From the NCBI GenBank assembly GCA_002335605.1, contig BEDY01000005.1:496001-560000 (forward strand): DNA of 64,000 nucleotides, written 5' to 3'. How positions within the stretch are numbered: position 1 is the first letter of the stretch; every line of letters starts with the position of its first letter. Position numbers and translations under genes: made by a program. Source of the DNA: Prillingera fragicola. Taxonomy: Eukaryota > Basidiomycota > Tremellomycetes > Trichosporonales > Trichosporonaceae. This document shows positions 53,948 through 64,000 of the stretch, in pieces. The notes under the pieces were generated by a model. The model did not search any database. It worked only from the letters and a program-made list of their open reading frames with translations, and was not told the DNA's origin.

Positions 53948-56935
53948 CAGGTTGTGGCCCCCTGATGCAACCTGATCCTGTAATCTTCTCTGTCCCCCTT
54001 CATTACTCAGGCAACAACGATGGTGGGTCATGGTCAGCTAGATGTGGTGCTGATCCCAGTCGTCTCCTCTTCCTCCCTCAGCGGATCAGCGAAGCAAGCG
54101 CCGCCGCTCTGATGTCACCACCGACGATGAAGGTGCCGGGCCTTCCGGTGTCAGGAGCTCCTCACCACCCCCTTCATCTTTACCCCCCTCTTCACCACCG
54201 GCTCCCTTCTCTGACTTTGGGGACGACGTGGTGGAGGATGACGACGAAGCCGACATGCGGGCTCGTGGTCGTCAGGATGCTGGCGACGATGATGACGAGG
54301 ATGAAGGCGAAGACCTGTTCAACGAAGATAATCTCCAGCGCGACTACGAATCAAACCCGGAGTTGGACGCCTACTCTGAGGCAGATCTCGATGACCGCAG
54401 CAGCGTTCCCGAGATGACTCGCGCTGATCGTATTGCTGCGGAACGCGAGATGGCCCGTCGTGACCGCGGGCTTCCCGGAACAAGGGCTGGACGTCGCGCA
54501 CGCGTTCCAAACTTTCTGCAAAGCGACGATGATCAAGATCGCGGTGAGGATGGTGGACTTCTGAGCGGCATCAACACCCGCCGTGCTCGTAGGATTTATG
54601 ATGAGCGCGTGGCTGAAGACGATGTGGAAATTGACAATGTAGGTGTCCTTGATATCACCCAAGCTAATATTGTTAGGAACTTTCGCTTGAGCATCTCGGC
54701 GATGTCAAGACATCGACTATTGCAGAGTGGGTGTCAGTGCCCCAAGTTCGGTCTGCCATTCAAAAGCATTTCCGCTCCTTCCTTATGACATTCGTCGACT
54801 CGGCAGGCCAGTCGGTCTATGGTCAGCGCATCAAACACCTCGGTGAGATCAACTCCGAATCTCTGGAGGTCTCGTATGTGGACCTCGCCAGTGCCCGTCC
54901 TATTCTGGCCTACTTCCTTGCAAACTCGCCTCAGCCGATGCTGGAGCTGTTTGACGAGGTTGCCCTGGACGCCATTTTACTCTACTACCCTGGCTACAAC
55001 CGAATCCACGAGGAGATTCACGTTCGCATCACCGAACTGCCCACAGCCATGTCACTACGGGACCTGCGTCACACCAACCTGAACTGCCTTGTCCGCGTAT
55101 CAGGCGTTGTGACACGCCGTACCGGTGTCTTTCCTCAGCTCAAGTACGTCAAGTTCGACTGCGGCAAATGCGGTGCCACTCTAGGCCCCTTCTATCAAGA
55201 CACCAACAAAGAGCTCAAGATCAGCTTCTGCTCCGCTTGCTCAGCTCGTGGACCGTTCACCGTCAACTCGGAGCAGACAGTTTACCGCAACTATCAGAAG
55301 ATGACTCTGCAAGAGTCGCCCGGGTCAGTTAAAGCAGGTCGACTGCCTCGTCACCGCGAGATCATCCTGCTTTGGGATCTTATCGACGTCGCCAAGCCGG
55401 GAGACGAAGTCGAAGTCACAGGAATCTACCGCAACAACTTCGACGCGTCGCTTAATTCGAAGAATGGCTTTCCCGTGTTTGCCACCGTTCTCGAGGCCAA
55501 CTACATCGACAAGAAGGAGGATCAGTATGCCTCGATCCGGCTTACGGAAGAAGACACCAAGATGATTCGCAACATGGCTCGAGACGAGCGCATCGCGAAG
55601 CGCATTATCAAGTCCATTGCACCCTCCATCTATGGTCACGACGACATCAAGACAGCGATTGCCCTGTCCCTATTCGGTGGCATGGCCAAGGACATTAATC
55701 GCAAGCACCGTATCCGTGGCGACATTAACGTTCTTCTGCTCGGTGACCCTGGTACCGCCAAGTCGCAGTTTCTCAAGTATGTCGAGAAGACGGCTAACCG
55801 AGCCGTCTTCACCACTGGCCAGGGTGCCAGTGCTGTCGGTTTGACAGCATCTGTTCGCAAGGACCCAGTCACTCGCGAGTGGACGCTGGAGGGCGGTGCG
55901 CTTGTACTAGCCGACAAGGGACACTGCTTGATTGATGAGTTTGACAAGATGAACGACGCCGACCGCACATCAATTCACGAGGCCATGGAGCAGCAAAGCA
56001 TCTCCATTTCGAAGGCTGGTATCGTCACGACGCTCCAAGCTCGTTGCGCCATTGTTGCTGCAGCCAACCCAATCGGCGGCCGTTACAACCCGACGATCCC
56101 CTTCCAGCAGAACGTTGAGCTCACGGAACCCATCTTGTCGCGTTTTGATGTGTTGTGTGTCGTCAAAGATGCTGTCGACCCCGTTCAAGATGAGATGCTC
56201 GCTCAATTCGTCGTGGGAAGCCACCTTCGCTCGCATCCCAGCTTCGACCCCGACGTGGACGAGGTGACAGTCAACACAACTGTGGACGAGGATGTATGTG
56301 CTCTTTGCCATTTAGGGTCGTGCTAACTAGTACAGATTATTCCTCAGGATGCTCTCCGCAAGTACATCATGTACGCCAAGGACACTATCCGTCCTAAACT
56401 GCAGGAGCTCGACCAGGACAAGCTTGCACGTCTCTACGCTGACCTGCGTCGCGAGTCGCTCGCTACCGGCTCTTTCCCCATCACCGTGCGCCACCTTGAG
56501 AGCATGATTCGCATGTCCGAAGCATCAGCGAAGATGCACTTGCGCGAGTTTGTCCGCTCAGACGACATTGACTTGGCTATCCAAGTTACAGTGGGATCAT
56601 TCGTCAACGCGCAGAAGATGAGCATCAAGAGGACACTTGAGCGCGGTTTCCGCAAATACGTGCACCAGGCGACTGATCACGACGAGCTGCTGGCCTTCCT
56701 TCTCGGCCAGGCTATCAAAGAAAAGGCTCAGCTCTACTGGCATCAGCATGGTACCCACCCAGACCAAATTACCATTCGTGTCGAGCAGCTGCGGCAACGC
56801 GCAAAGGAGATCGACATCTTTGACATTAACCCGTTCCTGCACTCGCGACTGTTTGCTACCAACGGTTACAAGTTTGTGCCAGGCGAAGGAGCAGGAAGCA
56901 TCGAGAAGACGTTTATTGGTGAACCATCGCAGTAG
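53938..56935 (+). CDS. MCM2: Replicative helicase subunit Mcm2
   Basis: MCM2-7 helicase subunit. Exons 53938-53950, 54011-54022 (12-nt microexon), 54082-54638, 54677-56293 and 56336-56935; 932 residues. Seen: a disordered acidic N-terminus ([20 protein letters not shown], then [20 protein letters not shown]) as in Mcm2 histone-binding tails, an MCM zinc finger (CGKCGATLG ... FCSACSARG), and [18 protein letters not shown]. The AAA+ motifs are Walker [21 protein letters not shown], Walker [12 protein letters not shown] and arginine finger [10 protein letters not shown]-terminal winged-helix-like end follows. The two tiny 5' exons are inferred: they have canonical splice sites, give an in-frame start (MDASGNNDADQ) and fit exon 3 in phase. 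The core is certain; the first eight residues are less so. Confidence 0.93.
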
Positions 56936-57082
56936 AGTTGCCACTTGTTATTCACGGACTCTGTATCGAAGGCCGCGGCCCAGTGTATTAAGAATGACGG
57001 ATATGCATCCAATTGCTATGAGTATGGTACAAGGTGGCATGCTATGCTGAATGGTGATTGAAGCTCGCTACACAGAAGGAGA

Positions 57083-57804
57083 TCAGCCTCTCCTACGCGG
57101 CTTGAAGCCGCTGCCCACGTCTTCAATGACGTCGAGTCCTTCCCCAGTCCCCTCTCGCACACCGCTCTCCCTCAATCGACGACGAGTGTCCTCCTCGGCG
57201 AGGGCACGAAGCTCGTCGCCAGTGTTGGCGCTCTCTGGGTTGACCTTGGTGCGCGGGGGAGCGAGCGGTGCGTCGGTGGGGAACTCCTGGGGGTCCACAG
57301 GTGCATCGGGCGGCCGTGAGACTCGAAGAGCTTGCAAGCCAGAGGGAACAAGCGGTTTGGCTCCCTCATGCCCTCCAGGCTCGGTGCCATCGGGCAAGAG
57401 AAACCCTTGCTGGATACGCTCCGCGCGCTCGCGGGCTTCAATCCGGGCTACGAGAGGTGCGAGCCTCGCCAGACGGGCAGCATCAGCCTGCAGCTCCGCG
57501 ACTGTCGGTGGATTCAAGCGCGTGTAGCTCATCCACGCCGTCCACTGCACGGGTAGTTGCTGCGTGCCCTGTCGGTAGTCGAGACCGGGAGAGGTGGCCG
57601 TCGCTTCCTCTGCATACTCCACGACGCGCTTGGCGCGTCCACCATTAGGGTTGGGGAACTCGAAGTACTTGTTGCCCGCCAGGTCGGTTCCTACTGGCAA
57701 CTGAACGTATGAGCGACAGTGGCAGATGGCTGAATACGGCATAGATGACTTACCCGGCGCTTGAATGGAAGTGCACGAGCAATTGCAGACCACAGAGAGC
57801 TCAT
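57083..57804 (-). CDS. NDUFAF2: NDUFAF2/NDUFA12-family protein (complex I assembly factor-like)
   Basis: Mitochondrial complex I assembly factor of the B17.2-like family. Exons 57754-57804 and 57083-57700, with a 53-nt intron; 222 residues. Seen: MSSLWSAIARALPFKRRLPV, then the family core GTDLAGNKYFEFPNPNGGRA, KRVVEYAEEA, LPVQWTAWMSYTRLNPPTVA. A Pro/Glu-rich extension follows (PDAPVDPQEFPTDAPLAPPR) and the end is GFKPRRRG. The long C-terminal extension fits NDUFAF2 better than the structural subunit NDUFA12. The open frame continues upstream through the intron, but that extension is not protein-like. Confidence 0.85.
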
Positions 57805-58510
57805 CGTGAAGTAGTGGTGACGACAACCGACAGTTGTTCGTTAATGAAACCCAAGCACCGAAACAAATCAAATCGTGCTCATTTGTTTGCTTCCGTGCTA
57901 GAACTGGTTGGCTCACTAGATACCTGGGCGCCTGGGCTCGGAATACGGCTCTTGCATGCGCATGCATGCGGTGTAGCGTTTGGCCGGTTCACACAGGAGG
58001 TGGTACCAGGCCTCCCAGGCCTGCCAGGAACGGCTTGGCTATGCAGACATGCAGACGTAGCAGAATTGGTACCCTTGGGGCCTTGGACATGCAACCAAGA
58101 CACGGCGTTGCTCTTTGGGTCGATCGTTTGCCACACATCAACTTGGCTCTACAGTCTGTGTGTCGCTGCCCACAGACTGCGTCCTGTACATTCGCAAACA
58201 GCTTCAATTGGTTCACAGGATACTGTGTAACTCGTGCTCAGTGGCTATGAGAGATGTTTTTGAACAAGCTAAAGCTAAAGCTGAAGCTAATACCCAATGC
58301 TCGAATTAAGAGGTCAAGAGCTGACGTAACTGATCACGTGATGATGATGCACTAACCAGGTCATGCCCGCCATCGCCATCTCTTGGCAGCTGCGCAATCC
58401 ACAGCTCCCCAGAAGCCCACAAACCATTGGCCCACTTCGATCCTGTTCATTCTTGATACTCTACTAGTAGTCTCACTTTTTCGCACTTTTATCAAAGCCT
58501 ATTTCGAATC
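57805..58510. promoter_or_regulatory. Divergent promoter region, NDUFAF2 / WW protein
   Basis: 706 bp between divergent starts. Seen: a palindromic TCACGTGA (58334-58341), a short run of gctaaa/gctgaa units at 58268-58290, and a C/T-rich leader. TCACGTGA is a bHLH-type site in fungi; use here is inference. Confidence 0.45.
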
Positions 58511-59418
58511 ATGAGTCCTATCAATCCGGACGTTCGGCCGCTCCCAGATGGCTGGACGCAGCAGTGAGTGGCGTGGATGACAGCGCTTGTCCCACATTCG
58601 CTGAGCTCTTGACCAGATTCAATCCCGACTACCAAACCTGGTTCTATGTAAGTGGATTGCTACGCAGCCTCAGGTTGGCATATTCTGACAGACTAGATCA
58701 ACAGGAATGCCCCCGGCGGACCCCAGAGCCAGTGGACACAGTATGTTGAACGGACTTTGCCACCCGCTGACCCGGCAGCCCGGCTGAGGATCAACAATTT
58801 GCCCCTCCTTCCGGTCCTCCCCCCTCGAAGCCTAGCGAAAAATCAGGCTACGAGGCCCAGCAGCAGTATGGCCAGCAGCAGGAGCTCGCCCAGCACCAGC
58901 AGCAGTTGCAGCAGCAACAACAGTACCAGCAACAACAGCAGCCCCAATACCAACAACAGATCCCCGAGAAGCGAGGAATTCTTGCCAAACTCACTGGAAA
59001 GACCAAGCAGTCCAACCACGTTGGCGGCTACGGTGGAGGATATCCCCAGCAGCAACAGTACGGAGGCTACCCGCAGCAGCAGTACGGCGGATATCCCCAG
59101 CAACAGATGATGATGCCCCCAAGGCGTCAAGGAATGGGTGCCGGCGGTGGTGTAAGTCTCTAAGGTCATGATCTCCATTAGCTGACCCAACAGGCCATGC
59201 TGGGTATGGGTGGTGGTCTGCTCGGCGGAATGATGCTCGGCAATATGATGTCAGACGTGAGTTGACGAGAGAGTTGACGAGAGCTCGGAGTCTGGGAGTT
59301 ACGACTGACGGCGTAGAATCAGCACGACGCTTACCATGACGGCTACATGGATGGCCAGCAGGACGACATGGGAGGTGGTGACTTTGGCGGAGGTGACTTT
59401 GGTGGTGGTGACTTTTAA
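58511..59418 (+). CDS. WW-domain, poly-Gln, GDF-repeat small protein
   Basis: Exons 58511-58563, 58617-58647, 58697-58740, 58779-59151, 59194-59256 and 59317-59418; 221 residues. Seen: an N-terminal WW domain (LPDGWTQQFNPDYQTWFYIN, then RNAPGGPQSQWTHP) with both Trp residues and the closing Pro. It binds Pro-rich peptides in known cases. A Gln-rich tract follows (QHQQQLQQQQQYQQQQQPQ), then IPEKRGILAKLTGKTKQSN, GYPQQQ repeats, a Met/Gly-rich stretch (MLGMGGGLLGGMMLGNMM), and three GGGDF repeats at the end. The WW fold is split over exons 1-4. The intron-2 acceptor GACTAG (58696) was chosen over the later CAG because only it gives YINRNAPGG. Function unknown. Confidence 0.82.
59259..59282 (+). 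repeat. 12-bp perfect tandem duplication in intron
   Basis: gagttgacgaga twice head to tail inside the last intron (59257-59316) of the WW-protein gene. The first copy lies two bases inside the donor, so it may slightly duplicate donor-proximal sequence. Confidence 0.85.
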
Positions 59419-59754
59419 TCTGAACAACTTGCTGTACAATCACGATAACATAGCTATGACAGTTGTTTGTGCGCATCATGGACGGGTTACCGCCCAGTAG
59501 CCACGCTCTTAATGCGTTTGTCTTGGCTGCCCACAGGCATAGCTAAGGCTTGTTTGCTAGCGGCTGCATTCTGGCTTGTCTCGAAGGTCATTGTCCAAGC
59601 CTGGTAACGGGTCAGTGTGCCATCTGATGCCGTTTGTGTTGTAACCCAAGCTGGCTACATCCATGAAATGAATCGGAGTCTGATCTGCTTGACACTTCAA
59701 CCAGAATCTCCCCGCAAGTCGGGCTGCGTCACAGAGAAATAGCTTTGTGTGACC
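59419..59754. other. Intergenic
   Basis: 336 bp between two co-oriented genes; 3' UTR and promoter. No motif recognised. Confidence 0.4.
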
Positions 59755-61064
59755 ATGTCATTGGTGTCGGCCGCACCTCCTCCGCCCCTGGGTAAAGCGG
59801 TAACGTTTGACGATCTCAATGAGGACGTCATCGCCCACATTGGTTTCCTCGCCAGTCCACCGTCCGCTGCCGCGGTCGCTCCACACTGGCACAATGGTCA
59901 GCCCCAATCACGCACGAGAGAGATCAATGATATACTCGCTCTGCGCGCCACGTGCAAGCGTATTCGAAGGGCTTTACCTGCGCCACGTCTGGACATCACC
60001 ATTCATGGCGATTATGACTTGGACTGGCGACTCTCGGCATGGGCAGATGCTCCGGACTGGGTCCTAGCCCGAGTAAGGTGCGTGGCAGGTCACAATGGCC
60101 TTGAGCTTAAGACGTGGGCAGACGCATTCGCCTCCTTGGGACATATCGTGCAGACTCGCACCACACACTGCCCGTTGCGCGCGCACGGTTCGTACTCTTC
60201 AAGCGTTTGATCAGCCGTGCAACATTTCTGGAAGCTGTAGAGATTTCGCACAATCCGTTTTGTTCACATGACGCATACGGTCTTGGTCTACATCGGGACT
60301 TCCTGCTCGACACCAGTGCCGTCTCGTTCCAGAGTGTGCCGGCAATGAAGGAGGTGGTCATCGCAGTGAAGTGCCGCGTGTGCACGCTGGCCTTTGGAGC
60401 TCTCTTTGCGTCATGGTGTCCGTCACTCTGGAGCCTCAAGTGCGCTGTCGTGACGCACCTATCTCCTTTGGACACTCTTGCCCCACTAATCCCGCAAGCC
60501 TTGAGGGTGCTGCACCTCAAAGTTGGGGATGATTGGAAGCTGCCTACGGTCCTGAGTGTGCTGCAGCCTTGTGCTGGATTGCAGGAGCTTAACATTTCGT
60601 GTTACGACGCCAGCCGCAAGGTACATGTTGCCGACACGTTGGACGCCCAGCTATGGGGCTGGAGTAGCAGTGAACACCTCTCCAGAGAGGACGCATGGGT
60701 TCGTGGTCGTATCCACGTCTTGGGTGCTCTTGGACAATTGTCGGCGCTGAGGTCTTTGGATCTGTGCTGGGCGCCCAGCACCCTAGTCCTCATAGCCAAT
60801 GAGTTGGAGGGATGGGAAACCGGCGCCCTGGCAGCAATCGAAGTTCTTGCAGAAACTCTCCCTCGACTACAGCGTGGGTGGTGGTGGACACAAGTGACCG
60901 ACCTCGACTACCACCAGCTAAAGGGTTATGAACGCCGGGGCTGGAGTGTTGCAGAAAGTGGCAGTCACTTGGACCCACTGTGGCAGCACTTGTCACCGAT
61001 GGTTGTTCGCAACGAGGATGGGCAAGGGTCTGTCATTGATATTCCCTCTGAGGAATGGTACTAG
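59755..61064 (+). CDS. F-box-like protein
   Basis: 421 residues from exons 59755-60077 and 60122-61064 (44-nt intron). Seen: an F-box-like N-terminus (VTFDDLNEDVIAHIGFLAS ... ILALRATCKRIRRALPAPRL), then LRR-like strands such as SFQSVPAMKEVVIAVKCRV, CPSLWSLKCAVVTHLSPLDT and LRVLHLKVGDDWKLPT, with LSALRSLDLCWAPSTLVLIA later. This is the layout of the many lineage-specific F-box proteins of basidiomycetes; a role in substrate choice for SCF ubiquitin ligase is inference. The intron was chosen because it restores frame as LARVRRIRLLGTYRADSHH. The F-box match is weak. Confidence 0.68.
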
Positions 61065-61236
61065 TATGTGATTCATGCCAATACAAGTCCACTGAAAGGC
61101 CAATTGTATGTCCAAGGTCGTGGCCATATCATGTGTCACGGTGAGTGGTGTCGTCGACACATTTGACAAATCCTCTGAATGGGTCTATAATACAGTTTCA
61201 TGCACATGCGTCTACAAGCGGAGATCATCCTGCGTA

Positions 61237-62421
61237 CTACTTCTTTCGCCCCTTCCGGTCCTTCTTGCCATCGCTCGAGCTGAGTCCAAGCTTTTGAACA
61301 CAGTCGGGGCAATACCAGGTGTCCGGCAGCGGTCCGTTTATGTTGACGCACTTGACGTGGAACTGCACTTGTCAGCAACGCGCCTCCTCACTGTCCTCGT
61401 CGTCGTTGCCATGCATAGCTCACCCATTCGTATGCGCAAGTGCCAGTATTGTCGCAGCCGATCATTTCCCCGTAGCTCTTTTGCTGGCAGAAGCAGTAAA
61501 GAGCGTCATCTGCCTCAACCTCTGCCTCCGCCATCTCCACTTCGCCGTCTGCGTCGGCATCGGACACAGCAGCCGTACTCTGGTGGCGCTCAGCCCGCGC
61601 ACCTCGCCCACTCGCAGCCGACGAGTGCCGGGCAACAGAGCCAGAACGAGGTGCCGGGGGAGGCGCCATACTTCCGGCCGGAGACGAATGACCACCGGAC
61701 TGTCCATGGCCTCCAAGAGTGCCCAAGCTGTTGCCAGCGCTGATTGCCGCAGCGAGTGGCATGTGATTTGGCTTGTTGCGCCTCTTGACGTGCCGCGCAT
61801 CTGATCCGCTTCCCAGTCCACCAGGTGGCAAAAGAACGTCTGCGCCGCCCAGGTCGCCCAGCTTGACGTCGCTCTCCAGCTCGTCAATGTCCATGCCGCC
61901 CACTTTCCGCCATTCCGTCTTGCCGCGCTCGCGTGCACGGGACACAATCCGCTCCAGTCGTTCAGCAAGCTTGATCTTCTCGTCCTGAAGCGTCTCGATC
62001 TTGACCCACTCAGCCTGAATCTTGGCAACATTCTGTTGGTCCTTTGTAGACAGGTGAGCTGTTGGAATGGCAGCACCAGCCGGAATCGGTAGAGGAAAGT
62101 TGGGGTTGGGTGTCGCAGGGGACGAGCTGGCGAGATTCTTGACCGACTTTGTCAAGCCATAATGACGCTGGTTGATTCGATTCAGAAGTTCTGGTACAAG
62201 TGAGCCCTCGCCGGTACACTGCAACTTACGGCTGATCCTCTCATCCTTCTCCCTGATCTCTTGCAGCAGGAAAGTCACTTCCCCAGGCAGGTTATCGAGA
62301 CCTGAGCTTGTCAGCTTGTGAGAACAAGAATCAATTACTCACTTGCCACAAACTCCGCTGCCACCGCGGCTGCCTCCTCTGCATTGAAGTGCGCATGAAC
62401 GTGGAGAGGCGCAGCTGCCAT
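61237..62421 (-). CDS. ING-family PHD-finger protein
   Basis: Histone H3K4me3 reader of a histone acetyltransferase or deacetylase complex (Yng2/Png-like). Exons 62343-62421, 62230-62301, 61424-62190 and 61237-61362; 347 residues. Seen: the N-terminal ING coiled domain (ASLDNLPGEVTFLLQEIREK, DERIS, LLNRINQRHYGLTKSVKNLA, KIQAEWVKIETLQDEKIKLA), a disordered Ser/Ala/Gly linker, and a complete C-terminal PHD finger with C4HC3 ligands (YCFCQQKSYGEMIGC ... FHVKCVN ... WYCPDC). The aromatic-cage residues Y and W are present. The Lys-rich tail (KKDRKGRKK) resembles a phosphoinositide-binding polybasic region of ING proteins. It is divergent from the DUF423 gene. Confidence 0.93.
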
Positions 62422-62674
62422 CGTAAAATGTTTGTCAGCGGTTAATGCGGCAACTCTGAGATGAAACGAACGGTGACTTGTTGAGTGATTGGTGGCAAAT
62501 AAGGAAATAGGCGCCTTCAAACAGAAACGCATGCCTAATAGTCCTTAAGGTTAGGCGCGCAACACTGATCACCAACCAGAAACCATGCGCGTCATGTACC
62601 CGATTGTAGCCGACATCGGACTGCAAGGTTGTCTCAGCATCTACATCCCTCAAGTCACTCTCTGTGTCCGCATC

Positions 62675-63147
62675 ATGAGCGCTCAGACTGTTTTCCGCGC
62701 CGGTGCTGCTCTTAGTAAGCCTCATTTGTGTAGGTGAAGCAGCCCTGATGTAACGACAGCCGCCACCGGCATGTCCTTTGGTGCCTTCGGCGCCCACGCG
62801 CTGCGTTCCAACTTCCCGGACATGCCTGAGAAGTCCCACGGCTCGTGGGTTACGGGCTCCAGCTATCTCATTTATAATGGTCTTGCTTTGATGGCGATCT
62901 CTGCTCACCCGAGTATTGCTCTTGGTGTCCGCAAGTACCGCATTGCTGCCAGTCTGATCGTTGGTGGATCTCTGGTATTCTCGGGAACTATCTTCGGCCT
63001 TGTTCTCGCGCGTGACAAGGTCGGCAAGGTCTTTGGCCCCCTGACGCCCATGGGCGGTCTGGCAATGATTGCTGGGTATGTTGAATGGTGTCTGTAGCCC
63101 ACTCTGGGAGCTGACTTGTGAACAGATACATCGCGCTCGCCTTCTGA
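62675..63147 (+). CDS. DUF423/TMEM256-family small membrane protein
   Basis: 125 residues from exons 62675-62714, 62760-63075 and 63126-63147 (22 nt). Seen: TATGMSFGAFGAHALRSNFP, then WVTGSSYLIYNGLALMAISA, a hydrophobic SLIVGGSLVFSGTIFGLVLA, and FGPLTPMGGLAMIAGYIALA. This is the DUF423 pattern (FGAHAL, YxxxHALAL-like, SGSIF, TPxGG) found from bacteria to animals. Four membrane helices are likely. Function unknown; the animal homologue is reported as mitochondrial/membrane, which I cannot confirm here. Confidence 0.88.
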
Positions 63148-63316
63148 ATGAACCGTCTACAACGCCAACGTATGCGGCCACGTATGAATGATATGACATG
63201 GGAAGGGGCATTGCCAGTGATATGGCATCTGTGTGTACACGGCTGGGATGGCTTGAGGAACGACGGCGCGCCTAAACTGTGCACAGAGTGTTGCTCTGAT
63301 GCATACCTGTTGGCTC

Positions 63317-63874
63317 TCACGGGGGGAGCGGCCCGTTGGCTGGACTTTGCCTCTGTTGCTCCGTGCTGGTCATGATGGCAACATCAATGCCCAGTCCGTG
63401 CGCAGCCGCGAGCTCCTTCAGATGCTCCTCGTCTATACGGTCGACGAGGGTGAACGACTGCCCCAAAGCACGCGCAAACATCTTGGCACGATCAATTTGC
63501 TCCCAGACAAGCACCTCAGCCTCCTGCAACACAGCCTTGTATTCTTTGCACCACCGTTGGGATGGCATGTGGTGCGAGTCGAGGGAGTCCGGTTGTACAC
63601 CGGCGGTTTCCAGCACGCGCCCCATGAGATAGTACGCGCAGTGCGTATCGTGATTCATGAGCGAGAGCAGTGGCATTGTAAGCGGAGGCGGCGACAGCCC
63701 AGCTGAGGGGCGGCGGTGTTGAGACGTTGTGAGAGGCAGGGGCGGCGGCTGGGGGAGTCTGGGGAAGAGCACCAGCGACTGGGTGGCCAAGATGGTGAGA
63801 TAGTCCATAGCTGGTGGGAGTGGTAAGTTTGTAGTTCATGTTGCTGTCACAGACGTACCAAAGATGGGTGTCAT
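63317..63874 (-). CDS. Unknown protein, 169 residues
   Basis: Not recognised. Exons 63859-63874 and 63317-63810 with a 48-nt intron (GTACGT donor, CCAG acceptor); 169 residues. It starts MTPIFAMDYLTILATQSLVL, a hydrophobic stretch that could be a presequence or signal anchor, then has a Pro-rich segment. A compact helical part follows: MNHDTHCAYYLMGRVLETAG, SQRWCKEYKAVLQEAEVLVW, RALGQSFTLVDRIDEEHLKE and LAAAHGLGIDVAIM. The tiny first exon is inferred from splice signals; the main exon is clearly protein-like. Confidence 0.62.
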
Positions 63875-64000
63875 AGTCGATGGGTTGAAGAGTCAGTGTC
63901 TGGCCGCTGGGAAGTGGGAACAGTGGCGAGGTAGTCGGTCGTGTGACTGGGGTGAGAAGCTTGTGTGGTTCTTAGGGCTGGGGAACATTACAAGGCCAGT
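63875..64000. other. Window-edge sequence
   Basis: 126 bp upstream of the last gene; presumably its promoter. Nothing recognised. Confidence 0.3.

Noticed and set aside
57805..57967. Upstream extension of the NDUFAF2-like reading frame
   Set aside because: The open frame runs through an intron with perfect GTAAGT...CAG signals; the spliced start MSSLWSAIARALPFKR is far more protein-like.
58843..59190. Leu-rich 115-codon minus-strand frame over the WW gene
   Set aside because: Complement of CAG/CAA-rich coding sequence; a poly-Leu artefact.
1..64000. CRISPR arrays, prophage, insertion sequences, rRNA
   Set aside because: Eukaryotic nuclear sequence; no spaced repeats, transposase or rRNA segments seen.

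Overview
The window looks like nuclear DNA of a basidiomycete yeast, most likely a tremellomycete (Trichosporonales- or Cryptococcus-like). The reasons are GC-rich, densely packed genes with many tiny introns (mostly 35-60 nt, GTNNGN donors, CTNAC branch points 8-20 nt before the AG), and eukaryotic-only housekeeping proteins. The species assignment is inferred from gene structure alone. I rebuilt 28 spliced genes plus one doubtful one. For all 28 the summed exon length is a multiple of three, which is an internal check on the models. There is also one intron-containing tRNA. I found no transposon with intact coding capacity, no CRISPR array and no viral sequence.

Layout, left to right. 1-10.4 kb: TAF1 (-), an old-yellow-enzyme-type flavin oxidoreductase (+), a doubtful small lipidated-protein ORF (-), an unknown helical protein (-) and the mitochondrial dynamin MGM1 (+). 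10.4-20.3 kb: a long leader, a DUF1765 giant (+), MED22 (-), and divergently a RAD51-paralogue ATPase (+). 20.3-31.7 kb: an unknown membrane protein (+), PEX3 (+), COX13 (-), SEC63 (+) and the mitochondrial aminopeptidase ICP55 (+). 31.8-35.9 kb: tRNA-Lys(CUU) (-), a COX18/OXA-type insertase (-), and a 2.3 kb gene-poor stretch. 35.9-41.3 kb: an HSP20-like-domain protein (+), SPC3 (-) and KAR2/BiP (+). 41.6-48.4 kb: three trans-Golgi trafficking genes in a row, AP-1 mu (+), a ChAPs/exomer protein (-) and VPS52/GARP (+). 48.5-64 kb: a CHZ1-like acidic protein (-), TRM82 (+), a RhoGAP (+), MCM2 (+), an NDUFAF2-like factor (-), a WW/poly-Q protein (+), an F-box-like protein (+), an ING/PHD protein (-), a DUF423 membrane protein (+) and an unknown protein (-).

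Functional grouping. Secretory-pathway genes are over-represented. SEC63, SPC3 and KAR2 act together in ER protein translocation, and SPC3 and KAR2 share one divergent promoter. AP-1 mu, the ChAPs protein and VPS52 act at the trans-Golgi network and are adjacent. MGM1, COX13, ICP55, COX18 and the NDUFAF2-like factor are mitochondrial and scattered. TAF1, MED22, MCM2, the RAD51 paralogue, the CHZ1-like protein and the ING protein are nuclear.

Most unusual signals: (1) the first KAR2 intron can only restore the invariant Hsp70 motif if its 3' splice site is TG rather than AG, and the junctions lie in a 7-bp direct repeat; (2) the AP-1/exomer/GARP cluster; (3) a stop-free 39-nt intron and a GC-AG intron in MGM1; (4) a 12-nt microexon and MluI-box motifs at the MCM2 start; (5) a 10-nt intron in tRNA-Lys; (6) several proteins of unfamiliar architecture (HSP20-like domain on a disordered Q/S-rich tail, WW plus poly-Q plus GDF repeats, duplicated motif in a RhoGAP).
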